Below, in pieces: positions 1 through 8,283 of a stretch of 64,000 bases of DNA. Both the position numbers and the translations under genes were made by a program. The notes under the pieces were generated by a model that did not search any database, was not told the DNA's origin, and was given only the letters and a program-made list of their open reading frames with translations. The stretch spans positions 3,162,001 to 3,226,000 of the forward strand of contig NZ_JACCFI010000001.1 of the NCBI RefSeq assembly GCF_013410355.1. Direction: 5' to 3'. Source of the stretch: Agromyces hippuratus. Its GTDB lineage: Bacteria; Actinomycetota; Actinomycetes; Actinomycetales; Microbacteriaceae. Positions within the stretch are counted from its first letter, which is position 1. Each line of letters opens with the position of its first letter.

Positions 1-855
1 CGAGCCGATGAGTCCGCCCGCGGTCGCGCCGCTGAGCGCGAGGCCGAGGCCCTCGGGCGTGAGCGACGCCTGCGCGCCGCCCATGACGCCGGCCATGGCC
101 CAGAGCGAGTCCTCGCTCACGGCCCAGAGGGCGAAGGTGACGAGCAGGGTGAAGCCCGCGATCCTCACGGCACGAGGCGAGGGGAGCGCGCGCGACGTCG
201 CGGCGGCGGCTTCGAGGGCGGGCACGGCCGCGGTCGGCGGCACCTCGACGGGCACGGCCTCGGCGACGGCGACCGGCGACTTCGGGGCGATGACGGGTGC
301 GGCGGGGAGCCAGCCGCTCACGAGGAGGGCGACGACCGAGAAGATCGCGAGTGCGCCGAACACGTCGATCGGCGCGAGGCCGATGAGCGGGATGATCGCG
401 AGGATCACGGTCACGACAGCGCGGTTCGCGAGGCCGTTGAAGCCCGCCACGCGGTCGGGGTTGGTGAAGGCGGCGATGGCGGCGCCGCCCGACGCGACGG
501 CGCCGCCGGCGCCGATGCCGCCGACGATGAGGCCGCCGATGACGGCACCGGGCGCCGGCACGAGCGCCGCCGTGGCGAAGCCGAGCACCGAGAGGGCGAG
601 CCCGGCGCGGGCGACGGCGAGGCGACGCGGGCCGGCGCAGAGCGGCGCGATGGCGAGGCCGGTGACCGCGGTGGCGAGGAGGGTCGCGGTGATGATCCAG
701 CTCGCGGTGAGCACGTCGGCGCCGATCGCCTGCTGCAGCGCGCTGATCATGTAGGGCGAGAGGTTCACGCCGAGGTAGCCGGCGATGCCGATCGTGAAGG
801 TCGCGGTGGCGCTCGGCAGGCGGAGCGGCACGCGCACGGTGAGGTCGTTGGACAC
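1..855 (-). CDS. MFS transporter, N-terminal part (3' end outside window)
   Basis: The reverse-strand reading frame is open from a GTG at 853-855 to the window edge, giving 285 residues with no stop. The GTG is preceded by a GGAG about 8 nt upstream. Successive hydrophobic helices separated by short arginine-rich loops are typical of a major facilitator superfamily permease (for example TFTIGIAGYLGVNLSPYMIS, then a helix ending APLCAGPRR). An alanine/proline-rich loop near residues 200-225 separates the two helical halves, as the central cytoplasmic loop does in 12-TM MFS proteins. It is divergent from a TetR gene (start at 1032), the usual arrangement for a repressor-controlled exporter. Substrate unknown. 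The last few helices lie beyond the window. Confidence 0.85.
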   Translation of the reverse strand, partial: MSNDLTVRVPLRLPSATATFTIGIAGYLGVNLSPYMISALQQAIGADVLTASWIITATLLATAVTGLAIAPLCAGPRRLAVARAGLALSVLGFATAALVPAPGAVIGGLIVGGIGAGGAVASGGAAIAAFTNPDRVAGFNGLANRAVVTVILAIIPLIGLAPIDVFGALAIFSVVALLVSGWLPAAPVIAPKSPVAVAEAVPVEVPPTAAVPALEAAAATSRALPSPRAVRIAGFTLLVTFALWAVSEDSLWAMAGVMGGAQASLTPEGLGLALSGATAGGLIGS

Positions 856-923
856 GGAGATCTCCGGAGATGCTCGGGCACGTCGATGTGCCGGGTTCGG
901 ACGCGGCAGGGGGTGTCGTCGCG

Positions 924-946
924 ATAAGTGAATGGTGTTCGTTTAT
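924..946. promoter_or_regulatory. Candidate TetR operator between MFS and tetR
   Basis: An AT-rich island in otherwise GC-rich DNA contains an imperfect dyad: ATAAGTGAA, five bases (TGGTG), then TTCGTTTAT, with 7 of 9 positions symmetric. It lies between two divergent starts (855 minus, 1032 plus), where a TetR dimer would control both. No footprint is implied. Confidence 0.4.
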
Positions 947-1031
947 TATGCATACGAGTGCCCGCGATGGGAAGAGTGGATTCCGAACGGCCACCCCTAG
1001 GCTGAACCAGGCGACCGAACGAGGAGGTACC

Positions 1032-1646
1032 GTGGCCCGGCCCAGAGTGCCCCTGCTGTCGACCGAGCGCATCGCCGACGCGGCCATCGAGCTCGTCGAT
1101 TCGGGCCAGGCGTTCGGCGTCAACGCGCTCGCGCGGCAGCTGGGCGTCACCCCGTCGTCGCTCTACAACCACGTCGACGGCCGCGACGGCATCATCGAGC
1201 TCATGCGCGGCCGGCTGGGGGAGTCGTACCTGGCGGATGCGCCGAGCGGCGACTGGGTCGACGTCGTGACGCACACCATGCGCGCCTCGCGCCGCATGTA
1301 CGCCGAGCACCCGTCGATCGTGCCGCTGCTCGTGGGCAAGACCATCACGCACCCCGCGGTGATCGAGAGCTACGACCGCCTCGCCACCGCGCTCGTCGGC
1401 GCCGGGTTCCCCGACGACGAGGTGATCACGGTGATCGCGATCCTCGACTCGTTCGCGCTCGGCTTCGGCCTCGACCTCGCGTCGCCCGACGACATCTGGA
1501 GGCCCGAGACGCCGACGACCTCGCTCGGGCGCCTGCTCGAGGTCACCGCAAAGGGTCGCGAACGCTCCGACCAGGTGTTCGAGATCGGGCTCGAGCTCCT
1601 GCTCGACGCCCTGCGGCTGCGCCTCGGTCGCCTCGATCTCGACTGA
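1032..1646 (+). CDS. TetR/AcrR family transcriptional regulator
   Basis: 204 residues. The GTG start at 1032 is chosen because a strong GAGGAGG ribosome site lies at 1021-1027; the frame is open further upstream, but that part reads as non-coding promoter DNA. Residues about 12-55 form the TetR helix-turn-helix, with recognition helix text VTPSSLYNHVDGRDGI. The C-terminal ligand-binding part is helical and resembles the TetR_C class that follows short N-terminal domains. It is divergent from an MFS exporter, so it probably represses that transporter and itself through the dyad at 924-946. The ligand cannot be read from sequence. Confidence 0.85.
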   Translation: MARPRVPLLSTERIADAAIELVDSGQAFGVNALARQLGVTPSSLYNHVDGRDGIIELMRGRLGESYLADAPSGDWVDVVTHTMRASRRMYAEHPSIVPLLVGKTITHPAVIESYDRLATALVGAGFPDDEVITVIAILDSFALGFGLDLASPDDIWRPETPTTSLGRLLEVTAKGRERSDQVFEIGLELLLDALRLRLGRLDLD

Positions 1647-1732
1647 GCCGATGGCACTTTCCCCCGAGGCATCCGTGTCGCTACGGTGAACCGTGGACGC
1701 CCCGACCGCGGGCGCCGGAATGGGGAACCCGA

Positions 1733-2347
1733 ATGGCTGCACTCGACGACATCGTCGCCAACCTCCCGATCGGCGACATCGCCGCGAAGCTCGGCGTCGA
1801 CGAGGCGACCGCGAAGCAGGCAGTCAACGACGCGCTGCCCGCACTGCTCGCCGGCCTGGGCGCGAACGCCGCCGACCCCGCGGGTGCTGCATCGCTCGAG
1901 AAGGCCGTCGCGAAGCACGACCCGAAGCTCATCGAGGGCGGCGTGAACCTCGCCGACGTCGACGAGGAGGACGGCAAGAAGATCGTGAAGAACGTCTTCG
2001 GCGACAAGACCGACCAGGTCGTCACGGCGCTCGACAAGAAGGAGGGCGGAGCGGGTGACCTCATCGGCAAGCTCCTGCCGATCCTCGCGCCGATCGTGCT
2101 GAGCTTCCTCGCCGCGCAGTTCGCGAAGAAGCCCGAAGCGGATGCTGCGGCGCCGGCGTCGTCGGGCGGTGGCATCGGCGATCTGCTCGGCGGCCTCCTC
2201 GGCGGCGGCTCGGGCTCGTCGGGCGGCGCCGGCGGCGGCCTCGGCGACGTGCTCGGCGGCCTCCTCGGCGGCGGCTCGGGCGGCTCGAGCTCGGGCGGCG
2301 GCCTCGGCGATCTGCTCGGCGGCCTGCTGGGCGGCGGCAAGCGCTGA
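1733..2347 (+). CDS. DUF937 domain protein with glycine-rich repeat tail
   Basis: 204 residues. Residues 1-120 match the DUF937 style: a helical domain beginning MAALDDIVANLPIGDIAAKL, an acidic middle and a hydrophobic stretch LLPILAPIVLSFLAAQF. From about residue 135 the tail is a low-complexity repeat of GDLLGGLLGGG units separated by Gly/Ser linkers; three units are visible (GIGDLLGGLL, GLGDVLGGLL, GLGDLLGGLL). DUF937 has no established biochemical function. The gene stands alone between the tetR gene and a tandem DNA repeat. The DNA for the tail is itself an imperfect repeat and so prone to length variation. Confidence 0.75.
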   Translation: MAALDDIVANLPIGDIAAKLGVDEATAKQAVNDALPALLAGLGANAADPAGAASLEKAVAKHDPKLIEGGVNLADVDEEDGKKIVKNVFGDKTDQVVTALDKKEGGAGDLIGKLLPILAPIVLSFLAAQFAKKPEADAAAPASSGGGIGDLLGGLLGGGSGSSGGAGGGLGDVLGGLLGGGSGGSSSGGGLGDLLGGLLGGGKR

Positions 2348-2352
2348 CCTAT

Positions 2353-2500
2353 CTGCGGGTTGGGCTCGTCGAACTGCGGGTTGAGCCCGTCGAAACCGCG
2401 GGTTGAGCTCGTCGAAACTGCGGGTTGAGCTCGTCGAACTGCGGGTTGAGCTCGTCGAAACCCCTGCCGAGCGGGCAGGTTTCGACGGGCTCAACCTGCA
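2353..2500. repeat. Five tandem 21-22-bp repeats plus an inverted copy
   Basis: Five head-to-tail copies of a unit close to CTGCGGGTTGAGCTCGTCGA start at 2353, 2374, 2396, 2418 and 2439. They differ at a few positions (GGGCTC, GAGCCC, GAGCTC). An inverted copy at 2478-2500 (GGTTTCGACGGGCTCAACCT...) can pair with the fifth unit across a GC-rich loop, giving a long hairpin that could end transcription of the DUF937 gene. GTTGAGC(C/T)CGTCGAAA-type elements are recurrent intergenic repeats in actinobacterial genomes (recalled, not searched). Confidence 0.85.
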
Positions 2501-2550
2501 CACCTCGCACGAGCCCAGCTCACGAGACACGCCGCGCATAGACTGGCGGG

Positions 2551-2997
2551 GTGCCAGTGAACCCCGAGCTCCAGGGGCGGACCTTCCCGCCCACCGAGCC
2601 CTACCTCGTCGGTCGTGAGAAGGTGCGCGAGTTCGCCCGCGCCGTGTTCGCGACGAACCCGATCAACCTCGACCCCGAGGCCGCACGCGCAGCGGGCTAC
2701 GCCGACGTCGTCGCGCCGCCCACCTTCGCCGTGGTCGTGCAGGAGCAGACGCTCGCCCAGCTGCTGGCCGACCCCGAGTCGGGCATCGACTTCTCGCGCG
2801 TCGTGCACGGCGACCAGCGCTTCACCTCGACCCGGCCGATCGTCGCGGGCGACCTGCTCACCGCGACGCTCACGGTGGCGAGCGTGAAGAGCCTCGGCGG
2901 CCACTCGATGGTCACGGCCGAGTCCGCCATCACCGACGCCGACGGCGCGCACGTCGTCACCGCCGTCTCCACCCTCGTCGTGCGAGGAGACGAATGA
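2551..2997 (+). CDS. FAS1-type / MaoC N-terminal dehydratase (HadA-like)
   Basis: 148 residues, the usual size of the N-terminal MaoC-like dehydratase (UPF0336) proteins. It begins MPVNPELQGRTFPPTEPY and contains DVVAPPTFAVVV and the HGDQRF segment typical of HadA-type subunits, which lack the complete hydratase catalytic motif. In mycobacteria HadA pairs with HadB to form the (3R)-hydroxyacyl-ACP dehydratase. Here it overlaps the catalytic MaoC partner by 4 nt, so the two probably form a heterodimer. A TAGACT box at 2539-2544 lies six bases before the GTG, the signature of a leaderless transcript. Confidence 0.85.
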   Translation: MPVNPELQGRTFPPTEPYLVGREKVREFARAVFATNPINLDPEAARAAGYADVVAPPTFAVVVQEQTLAQLLADPESGIDFSRVVHGDQRFTSTRPIVAGDLLTATLTVASVKSLGGHSMVTAESAITDADGAHVVTAVSTLVVRGDE

Positions 2998-3422
2998 TGC
3001 CCGCCCCCGACTTCGCAACCCTCACCGTCGGCGACGTCGTCGCCGAGCGGTCGTTCCCGCTGACCCGCGACTCGCTCGTGCGGTACGCCGGCGCCTCGGG
3101 CGACTTCAACCCGATCCACTACCGCGACGACATCGCGGCCGAGGTCGGCCTGCCGGGCGTGCTCGCCCACGGCATGCTCACCATGGGCCTCGCGGTGCAG
3201 CCGGTCGTCGACTGGGCCGGAGACCCCGGCCGCGTCGCCGACTACCAGGTGCGCTTCACCCGCCCCGTGATCGTCGACCCGAAGACCGGCGCGACCGTCA
3301 CGGTCTCGGCGAAGGTCGGCCAGCTCGACGAGGCCGCCACGGTCGCACGCATCGACCTCACGGTGAAGGTCGGCGACGACACGGTGCTCGGCAAGGCGCA
3401 AGTGCGCGTCGTGCTCGGCTGA
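2994..3422 (+). CDS. MaoC family dehydratase (HadB-like)
   Basis: 142 residues. It carries the hot-dog hydratase signature ASGDFNPIHYRDDIA (residues about 35-50), with the Asp and His used by MaoC/HadB enzymes, followed by LPGVLAHGMLTMGL. The start overlaps the stop of the upstream HadA-like gene as ATGA; a second ATG follows immediately, so the first residue is uncertain by one. With its partner it should dehydrate (3R)-hydroxyacyl thioesters. The next gene, murB, starts 1 nt after the stop, so the three are almost certainly co-transcribed. Confidence 0.88.
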   Translation: MMPAPDFATLTVGDVVAERSFPLTRDSLVRYAGASGDFNPIHYRDDIAAEVGLPGVLAHGMLTMGLAVQPVVDWAGDPGRVADYQVRFTRPVIVDPKTGATVTVSAKVGQLDEAATVARIDLTVKVGDDTVLGKAQVRVVLG

Positions 3423-3423
3423 C

Positions 3424-4650
3424 ATGAGCGGCGACATCCGTTTCGCGGACCTCACGACGCTGCAGGTCGGCGGGCCGATCGGCCGGCTGGTCACGGCGAC
3501 GACGCAGCGCGACCTCGTCGACCTCGCGACCGAGACCTGGGCGACGGATGACGCGTGGCTCGTGCTCGGCGGCGGCTCGAACCTCCTCGTGGGCGACGAG
3601 GGCTTCGCGGGCACCGTGATCCGGGTCGCCACCCGCGGCATCGAGGTGCTGCCCCCGGCGACGGGCGCCGAGGCATCCGCTCGACCGACTCAGGACGGCG
3701 CCGTTCGCCTGCGCGTGCAGGCGGGCGAGTCGTGGGACGACCTCGTCGCGTGGACCGTCGAGCACGGCTACTCGGGCATCGAGGCGCTCTCGGGCATTCC
3801 CGGCTCGGTCGGCGCCGCGCCCGTGCAGAACATCGGCGCCTACGGGCAGGAGCTCGCCGCCACGCTCGTCGCGATCGAGTTCCTCGACGAGGGTGCCGAG
3901 GCGCCCCGCCGCATGACGGCCGCCGAACTCGAGCTCGGCTACCGCACCTCGGTGCTGAAGCAGGGGCTCGCGGGCATCGTCGTGACCGTCGAACTCGAAC
4001 TGCACGACACCGCCGCCGAGCGCGCGGTGCTCGGCGAGGCGCTCGGCCAGCCGATCGCCTACGGGCAGCTCGCCGACGCACTGCACGTGCAGCAGGGCGA
4101 TCGCGTCGCGATCGCCGACGTGCGCGCGAGCGTGCTCGCCCTGCGCGCCTCGAAGGGCATGGTGCTCGACCCCGACGACGCCGACTCGGTGAGCGCGGGC
4201 TCGTTCTTCACGAACCCGATCGTGGGGGAGCACGTCGCCCGCACGCTGCCGGGCGCGGCGCCTCGCTGGTACGTCGAGCCCGAGGCGCCCGACGTGGTGA
4301 CGCCGCTCGGTTCGCTCGCCTCCGGGTCGCCGCTCGACGTGTTCCTCGCGCATCAGGCCGAGCTCGAGGAGTTCGACGACGACGTCACCGTGGCTGAACA
4401 CATCGACGCCGAACCGCTCGTGAAGCTTTCGGCGGCGTGGCTCATCGAGCATGCGGGCATCCGTCGCGGCTTCGCACTGCCCGGTTCGCGTGCGGCGATC
4501 TCGTCGAAGCACACGCTGTCGCTCACGAACCGCGGCGGCGCTTCGGCTGAAGAGGTCGCGACGCTCGCGCGGTTCGTGCAGGGGCGGGTGCAGGCCGAGT
4601 TCGGCATCGTGCTGCGACCCGAGCCCGTGCTCGTCGGCGTCGAGCTGTAG
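3424..4650 (+). CDS. murB: UDP-N-acetylmuramate dehydrogenase
   Basis: 408 residues. This cytoplasmic FAD enzyme reduces UDP-GlcNAc-enolpyruvate to UDP-MurNAc for peptidoglycan. The FAD-binding domain shows LVLGGGSNLLVGDEGFAGTV (about 43-62) and GIPGSVGAAPVQNIGAYGQE. The substrate domain shows SAGSFFTNPI, whose Ser is the proton donor in MurB. The protein ends with a normal type I C-terminus. An extra segment around residues 75-92 (PPATGAEASARPTQDGA) is encoded by DNA resembling mobile repeat elements (GGCATCC followed by TCGACCGACTCAGGACGGCG). Last gene of the hadA-hadB-murB operon. Confidence 0.95.
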   Translation: MSGDIRFADLTTLQVGGPIGRLVTATTQRDLVDLATETWATDDAWLVLGGGSNLLVGDEGFAGTVIRVATRGIEVLPPATGAEASARPTQDGAVRLRVQAGESWDDLVAWTVEHGYSGIEALSGIPGSVGAAPVQNIGAYGQELAATLVAIEFLDEGAEAPRRMTAAELELGYRTSVLKQGLAGIVVTVELELHDTAAERAVLGEALGQPIAYGQLADALHVQQGDRVAIADVRASVLALRASKGMVLDPDDADSVSAGSFFTNPIVGEHVARTLPGAAPRWYVEPEAPDVVTPLGSLASGSPLDVFLAHQAELEEFDDDVTVAEHIDAEPLVKLSAAWLIEHAGIRRGFALPGSRAAISSKHTLSLTNRGGASAEEVATLARFVQGRVQAEFGIVLRPEPVLVGVEL

Positions 4651-4890
4651 CGCCGTCCGCCGTCCGCACCCCGTTGCGGCCGCGCCCCGTTGCGGCCGCG
4701 CCCCGTTGCGGCCGCCATCCGCGGCCCCCCGGCCCCCCGCCAAGCCCTCGCGCCGGCCCTCACGCCCTCGCGCCCTCACGCCCTCACGCTCGCCGACATG
4801 ACAGAAATCGCCGCCCGTCCGACCGGACCGGCGACGACTTCTGTCATCTCGGCGGCGCGCACCGCGCTGATCCGGGCGCAGGGCTCGCGG
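4651..4890. other. Intergenic region between convergent murB and small membrane protein
   Basis: 240 bp without a supportable gene. It holds three near-identical copies of a CCCGTTGCGGCCGC unit (about 4667-4710), then a run of CACGCCCTC repeats (about 4758-4790), then the hairpin at 4798-4847. Codon composition is not coding-like. Confidence 0.6.
4798..4847. terminator. Bidirectional hairpin downstream of murB
   Basis: ATGACAGAA at 4798-4806 pairs perfectly with TTCTGTCAT at 4839-4847. Pairing extends inward through ATCG/CCG and CGGCGACGA with small bulges. There is no T-run. It sits between convergent transcription units, so it likely terminates both. Confidence 0.55.
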
Positions 4891-5265
4891 TCAGCGGCGG
4901 GAGCGCTCGCCGCGGCGGATGAGTCCGACGATGCCGAAGAGCGCCACGACGACACCCACGACGACGATCACAGTGAGGGTCGCGGTGAGCGGGTTCAGCG
5001 TGAGCACCCAGTCGCCGACGGCGTCGCGTCGCATGGGGTCGACGAGCACCCAGAGGGTCGCCGCCGACGCCCCGCCGAAGAGCAGCGCCCAGACGAGCGC
5101 GCCCCAGCGCACGGTCGGTCCGGCCGCGGCGGGGGCCGTGCCGGCGGTCGGACTCGTCACCGAGCCATCGGCCGGGTCGCTCCAGTCGGGGAGGATCGCA
5201 GTGGTCGCGGCATCCGCTGCGGAGGCCGGCTCGCGGGAGTCCTGGCTGTTCGTGGTCATGGTCAT
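4891..5265 (-). CDS. Small two-TM membrane protein downstream of pspC
   Basis: 124 residues. A proline/alanine-rich hydrophilic N-terminus (about 1-50) is followed by two hydrophobic helices (about 52-72, text WGALVWALLFGGASAATLWV, and about 95-115, LTVIVVVGVVVALFGIVGLI) and a basic tail RRGERSRR. I do not recognise a named family. Its ATG overlaps the stop of the PspC-domain gene by 4 nt, so the two are translationally coupled and probably act together at the membrane. Confidence 0.8.
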   Translation of the reverse strand: MTMTTNSQDSREPASAADAATTAILPDWSDPADGSVTSPTAGTAPAAAGPTVRWGALVWALLFGGASAATLWVLVDPMRRDAVGDWVLTLNPLTATLTVIVVVGVVVALFGIVGLIRRGERSRR

Positions 5266-6926
5266 TCCCCTTCGCGGATCTCGATGTGCACCATGCCGGA
5301 GCCCTGCTCGAGCACGATCTTCGCGTCGACGGGTTCATCGCTCGCGTGGAACTCGCGCACGATGTCCTCGCCGCCGAGGATCAGCGCGCCGCGATCGAGG
5401 CCGCCGATCTGCGGTGTGGTGGTCGAGGAGAAGTCCTGCGAGTACGCGGTGATCTCGATCTCGCCGGCCCGGCTCGCGTCGAGCACGACCTCGGTGTCGG
5501 GGTCGATCGTGATCCAGGTGTCGCCGGTGCCCTGTGTGAGCTCGACGACGGGCGCCACATCGCGGAACCACGGGGTGGCGTAGACGTAGGCGTCGCCGTA
5601 TGGCTGCACGAGTCGTTGGGAGCGGTCGAGCGAGACGCTGTAGTTCGGCGGCACCAGCACGCCGGCCGGCAGGACCGACGCGGCGATCACGGCCACCGTC
5701 ATCGCGAGGGCGGAGAGCAGCGTCGTGAAGGCGAGGGCGCCGCTGCGTCGTCGCCGGAGCGCCGCGACGACCATGCCGACCGCGAGCAGCAGCGTCGCGA
5801 CCGCCAGGGCGATCGGGATCGCGAACCCGGCCACGTCGGGCGTGTTGAGCGCCCAGATCGCGGCGATCGAGCCGCCGACCAGCGCCAGGCCGAGCACGGT
5901 GAACACGAACGCGGCGCTCGCCCTGGGGCGACTGGCGCGGCGCGCTGCGCGTGCGGCATCCGCCTGAGCGGTCAGCTCGCGCGCCTTCGCCTTGTTCTCC
6001 GCTGCCGCCTGTGCCCGGGCGGCTCGTTCGGCCTGCTCCTGACCCGACTTCCACTCGGCGTGCGAGACGCGCCACGCCTCGTGCTGGGCCCGCCACTCGG
6101 CGATCGCCGCGGCGTCAGCGCCTTCGGCGGGAACCGGTGGTTCCGTGGTCGGCACGGCCGTCGAGGCGTCCGTCGCTGCGCCGGGGGAGTCGGCGGGAGC
6201 CGGTGCCGACGCCGTGGCCGGTGCAGCCGCTGCTGCGAATGCGGCGGTCGAGGGGTGCCCCGGAGCGGCGCCGGCGGCCGCGGAAGCCATTCGCGCGCCG
6301 ACGCCGCTCGGGGAGTTCTGGGAGGCCCGCTGCGCGAGCCAGACGACGAACGCGACGATCGCGACGATGACGATGAGCACCCACAGCACCCGGAGCGGCC
6401 AGGCGAGGTCCAAGCCGAAGATCGGGTCGATGAACGTCGGCCAGTCCGGCCACCAGCGCCAGCCGAGCCACCCGCCCTGGACGAGGGGGATGAGGCCGAT
6501 GACGCCCATCACGGCGATGCCGACGATCGCCGGGTCGACGATGCCGCGGATCAGCCGCTCGACGTGGATCTCGCCCTCGGTGTCGGGCAGCAGCAGCCAC
6601 GCGATCGCGTAGAGCAGCACGAATGGGGCACCGAGCACCGCGACGACGACGACGATGCCGCGCACGATGATCGGGTCGATGCCGAGGCGGGCGGCGACGC
6701 CGGCGCAGACGCCGCCGAGCCAGCCGGCGCGACGGGGCACGCCGAGTCGGCGGAGCCAGTCGTAGAGGCCGGTGCCGGTGCCCGGCGCGGGTGTCGCCGC
6801 GCCGGGGTCACCGGAGGATGGAGTCGCTCCCGCCGCCCCGTGGGCATTCGGGCCGGACGCCGTGGAGTCCCCCTTCACGTCGTCCTGCACTGGGTCCGCC
6901 TCGGGGGCGGTCGGGTTCGTCTCCAT
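5262..6926 (-). CDS. PspC domain membrane protein
   Basis: 554 residues from the ATG at 6926. The frame is open upstream but overlaps the promoter of the divergent kinase. A low-complexity N-terminus is followed by a PspC domain (about 58-115): RRAGWLGGVCAGVAARLGI, a TM helix, and WLLLPDTEGEIHVERLIRG. More TM helices follow (about 120-190), then an Ala/Pro/Glu-rich linker (about 195-310), further helices, and a C-terminal soluble region resembling the adhesin-like DUF4097/LiaF C-terminus (VELTQGTGDTWITIDPDTEV). In Actinobacteria PspC proteins sit with LiaRS-like cell-envelope stress systems. The histidine kinase and regulator here are divergently transcribed. Confidence 0.85.
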   Translation of the reverse strand: METNPTAPEADPVQDDVKGDSTASGPNAHGAAGATPSSGDPGAATPAPGTGTGLYDWLRRLGVPRRAGWLGGVCAGVAARLGIDPIIVRGIVVVVAVLGAPFVLLYAIAWLLLPDTEGEIHVERLIRGIVDPAIVGIAVMGVIGLIPLVQGGWLGWRWWPDWPTFIDPIFGLDLAWPLRVLWVLIVIVAIVAFVVWLAQRASQNSPSGVGARMASAAAGAAPGHPSTAAFAAAAAPATASAPAPADSPGAATDASTAVPTTEPPVPAEGADAAAIAEWRAQHEAWRVSHAEWKSGQEQAERAARAQAAAENKAKARELTAQADAARAARRASRPRASAAFVFTVLGLALVGGSIAAIWALNTPDVAGFAIPIALAVATLLLAVGMVVAALRRRRSGALAFTTLLSALAMTVAVIAASVLPAGVLVPPNYSVSLDRSQRLVQPYGDAYVYATPWFRDVAPVVELTQGTGDTWITIDPDTEVVLDASRAGEIEITAYSQDFSSTTTPQIGGLDRGALILGGEDIVREFHASDEPVDAKIVLEQGSGMVHIEIREGE

Positions 6927-7041
6927 GCTTCGATGCTGGCAGGGGCGACGGATGGGCCGCCATGGGGTGAATCCCTGATTCGACCCTGATCGGGGAGCCG
7001 GGGCCGGGGCGCACGCCCGCTCGTCTGCTTGGATTGCAGGC

Positions 7042-8283
7042 ATGGAGTCGCGTGCGGAAGAGGTGACGGATGCCGCGGCATCCGTGCCCCCCGACGCCGC
7101 GGCATCCGCTCCCCGGCTGACGAGGCCGCGTGCCTGCATGGCCACCGGCGTCTCGGCGGGGCTCGCGGCCCATCTCGGCTGGCCCGTCTGGATCGTGCGC
7201 ACCGCGTTCGTCGTGACGAGCCTCGCGAGCGGCGCCGGGCTGCTGCTCTACCTCTGGCTCTGGGTGTTCACGCCGTGGGCGCCGGGCGAGGAGCGCCCGA
7301 CCCGGCGCGCTCCGGTCGCCTGGCTCCTGCTCGTGGGCGGCACGGTTCTGCTCGTGATCAGCATGGCCACAGCCGGAGCGGTGACGCCGTCGACGTACGA
7401 CGGACTCGGCCCCTGGATGCTCGTCACGCTCGGTGGTGTCGTCCTGACCGTCTCCGCGGGCATGTGGGCGACCTTCATCGACCGACCGGATCCCGAGCGC
7501 GGACCGCGCAACGAATTGGCGATCCGCATCGTCGCGACGACGTTGCTCGCCATGACCGCGCTGCTCGTCGTGCTCGGCCCGGCCGCCCATTGGTTCCCGG
7601 TGCCCGCATTCGTCGCCGCGCTCGCCGCGGTCATCGGCATCGCCCTCGTCTACGTGCCCACGCTCATCGCCTCGTGGCGCGACCTCACCGCCGAGCGCAC
7701 GAAGCGCATCCGCGAGGAGCAGCGCAGCGAGATCGCCGCGCACCTGCACGACTCGGTGCTGCAGACGCTCGCGCTCATCCAGAACCGGGCTGGCGCCACG
7801 AGCGAGGTCGCCCGCATCGCCCGGGCGCAGGAGCGGGAGTTGCGCGACTGGCTCTTCGCGGGCGACACTCCCGCCGACAGCGACCTCGGCACCGACCTCC
7901 GCGACTTCGGCGCCGCGCTCGAGATCGACTACGCGGTGACGGTCGACGTCGTCGTCGTGGGGGAGTCGCGGGAGCGCGCGAGCGGCGAGATGGCGGCGGC
8001 CGCCCGCGAGGCGATGCTGAACGCCGCGCGGCACGCGGGCGGCGAGGTGTCGGTGTACGTCGAGTCGACGCCGGAGTCCGTCGAGGTGTTCGTGCGCGAC
8101 CGCGGCCCCGGCTTCGCGCTCGCCGACGTGCCCGGCGACCGGCTCGGGGTGCGCGAGTCGATCATCGGCCGCATGCGCCGCGCCGGCGGTTCGGGCGAGG
8201 TGCGCCCGGGCGTGGGCGGCGTGGGCACCGAGGTGCGACTGCGGTTCCCGGCCGCCGAACGGGTGGAGGGCAATCGTGGCTGA
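7042..8283 (+). CDS. PspC-domain sensor histidine kinase
   Basis: 413 residues. The N-terminal PspC domain (about 30-75) reads ATGVSAGLAAHLGWPVWIVR and ends YLWLWVFTPWAP. It is followed by four hydrophobic helices, then a HisKA_3 dimerisation domain with phospho-acceptor His236 in AAHLHDSVLQTLALIQ, and a HATPase_c domain with MLNAARHAG and DRGPGFAL. This is the NarL/LiaS class of cytoplasmic kinases with a membrane sensor. It overlaps the response regulator by 8 nt. A divergent PspC gene shares its promoter region. Likely role: sensing cell-envelope stress. Codons 9-15 contain a perfect 20-bp GGATGC-type palindrome (7066-7085). Confidence 0.9.
   Translation: MESRAEEVTDAAASVPPDAAASAPRLTRPRACMATGVSAGLAAHLGWPVWIVRTAFVVTSLASGAGLLLYLWLWVFTPWAPGEERPTRRAPVAWLLLVGGTVLLVISMATAGAVTPSTYDGLGPWMLVTLGGVVLTVSAGMWATFIDRPDPERGPRNELAIRIVATTLLAMTALLVVLGPAAHWFPVPAFVAALAAVIGIALVYVPTLIASWRDLTAERTKRIREEQRSEIAAHLHDSVLQTLALIQNRAGATSEVARIARAQERELRDWLFAGDTPADSDLGTDLRDFGAALEIDYAVTVDVVVVGESRERASGEMAAAAREAMLNAARHAGGEVSVYVESTPESVEVFVRDRGPGFALADVPGDRLGVRESIIGRMRRAGGSGEVRPGVGGVGTEVRLRFPAAERVEGNRG

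Noticed and set aside
2353..2500. Tandem repeats as a CRISPR array
   Set aside because: Units are contiguous 21-22-mers without spacers, and no cas genes are nearby.
4651..4890. A small gene between murB and the small membrane protein
   Set aside because: All frames are low-complexity Pro/Arg/Ala from simple repeats, and the region ends in a terminator-like hairpin.
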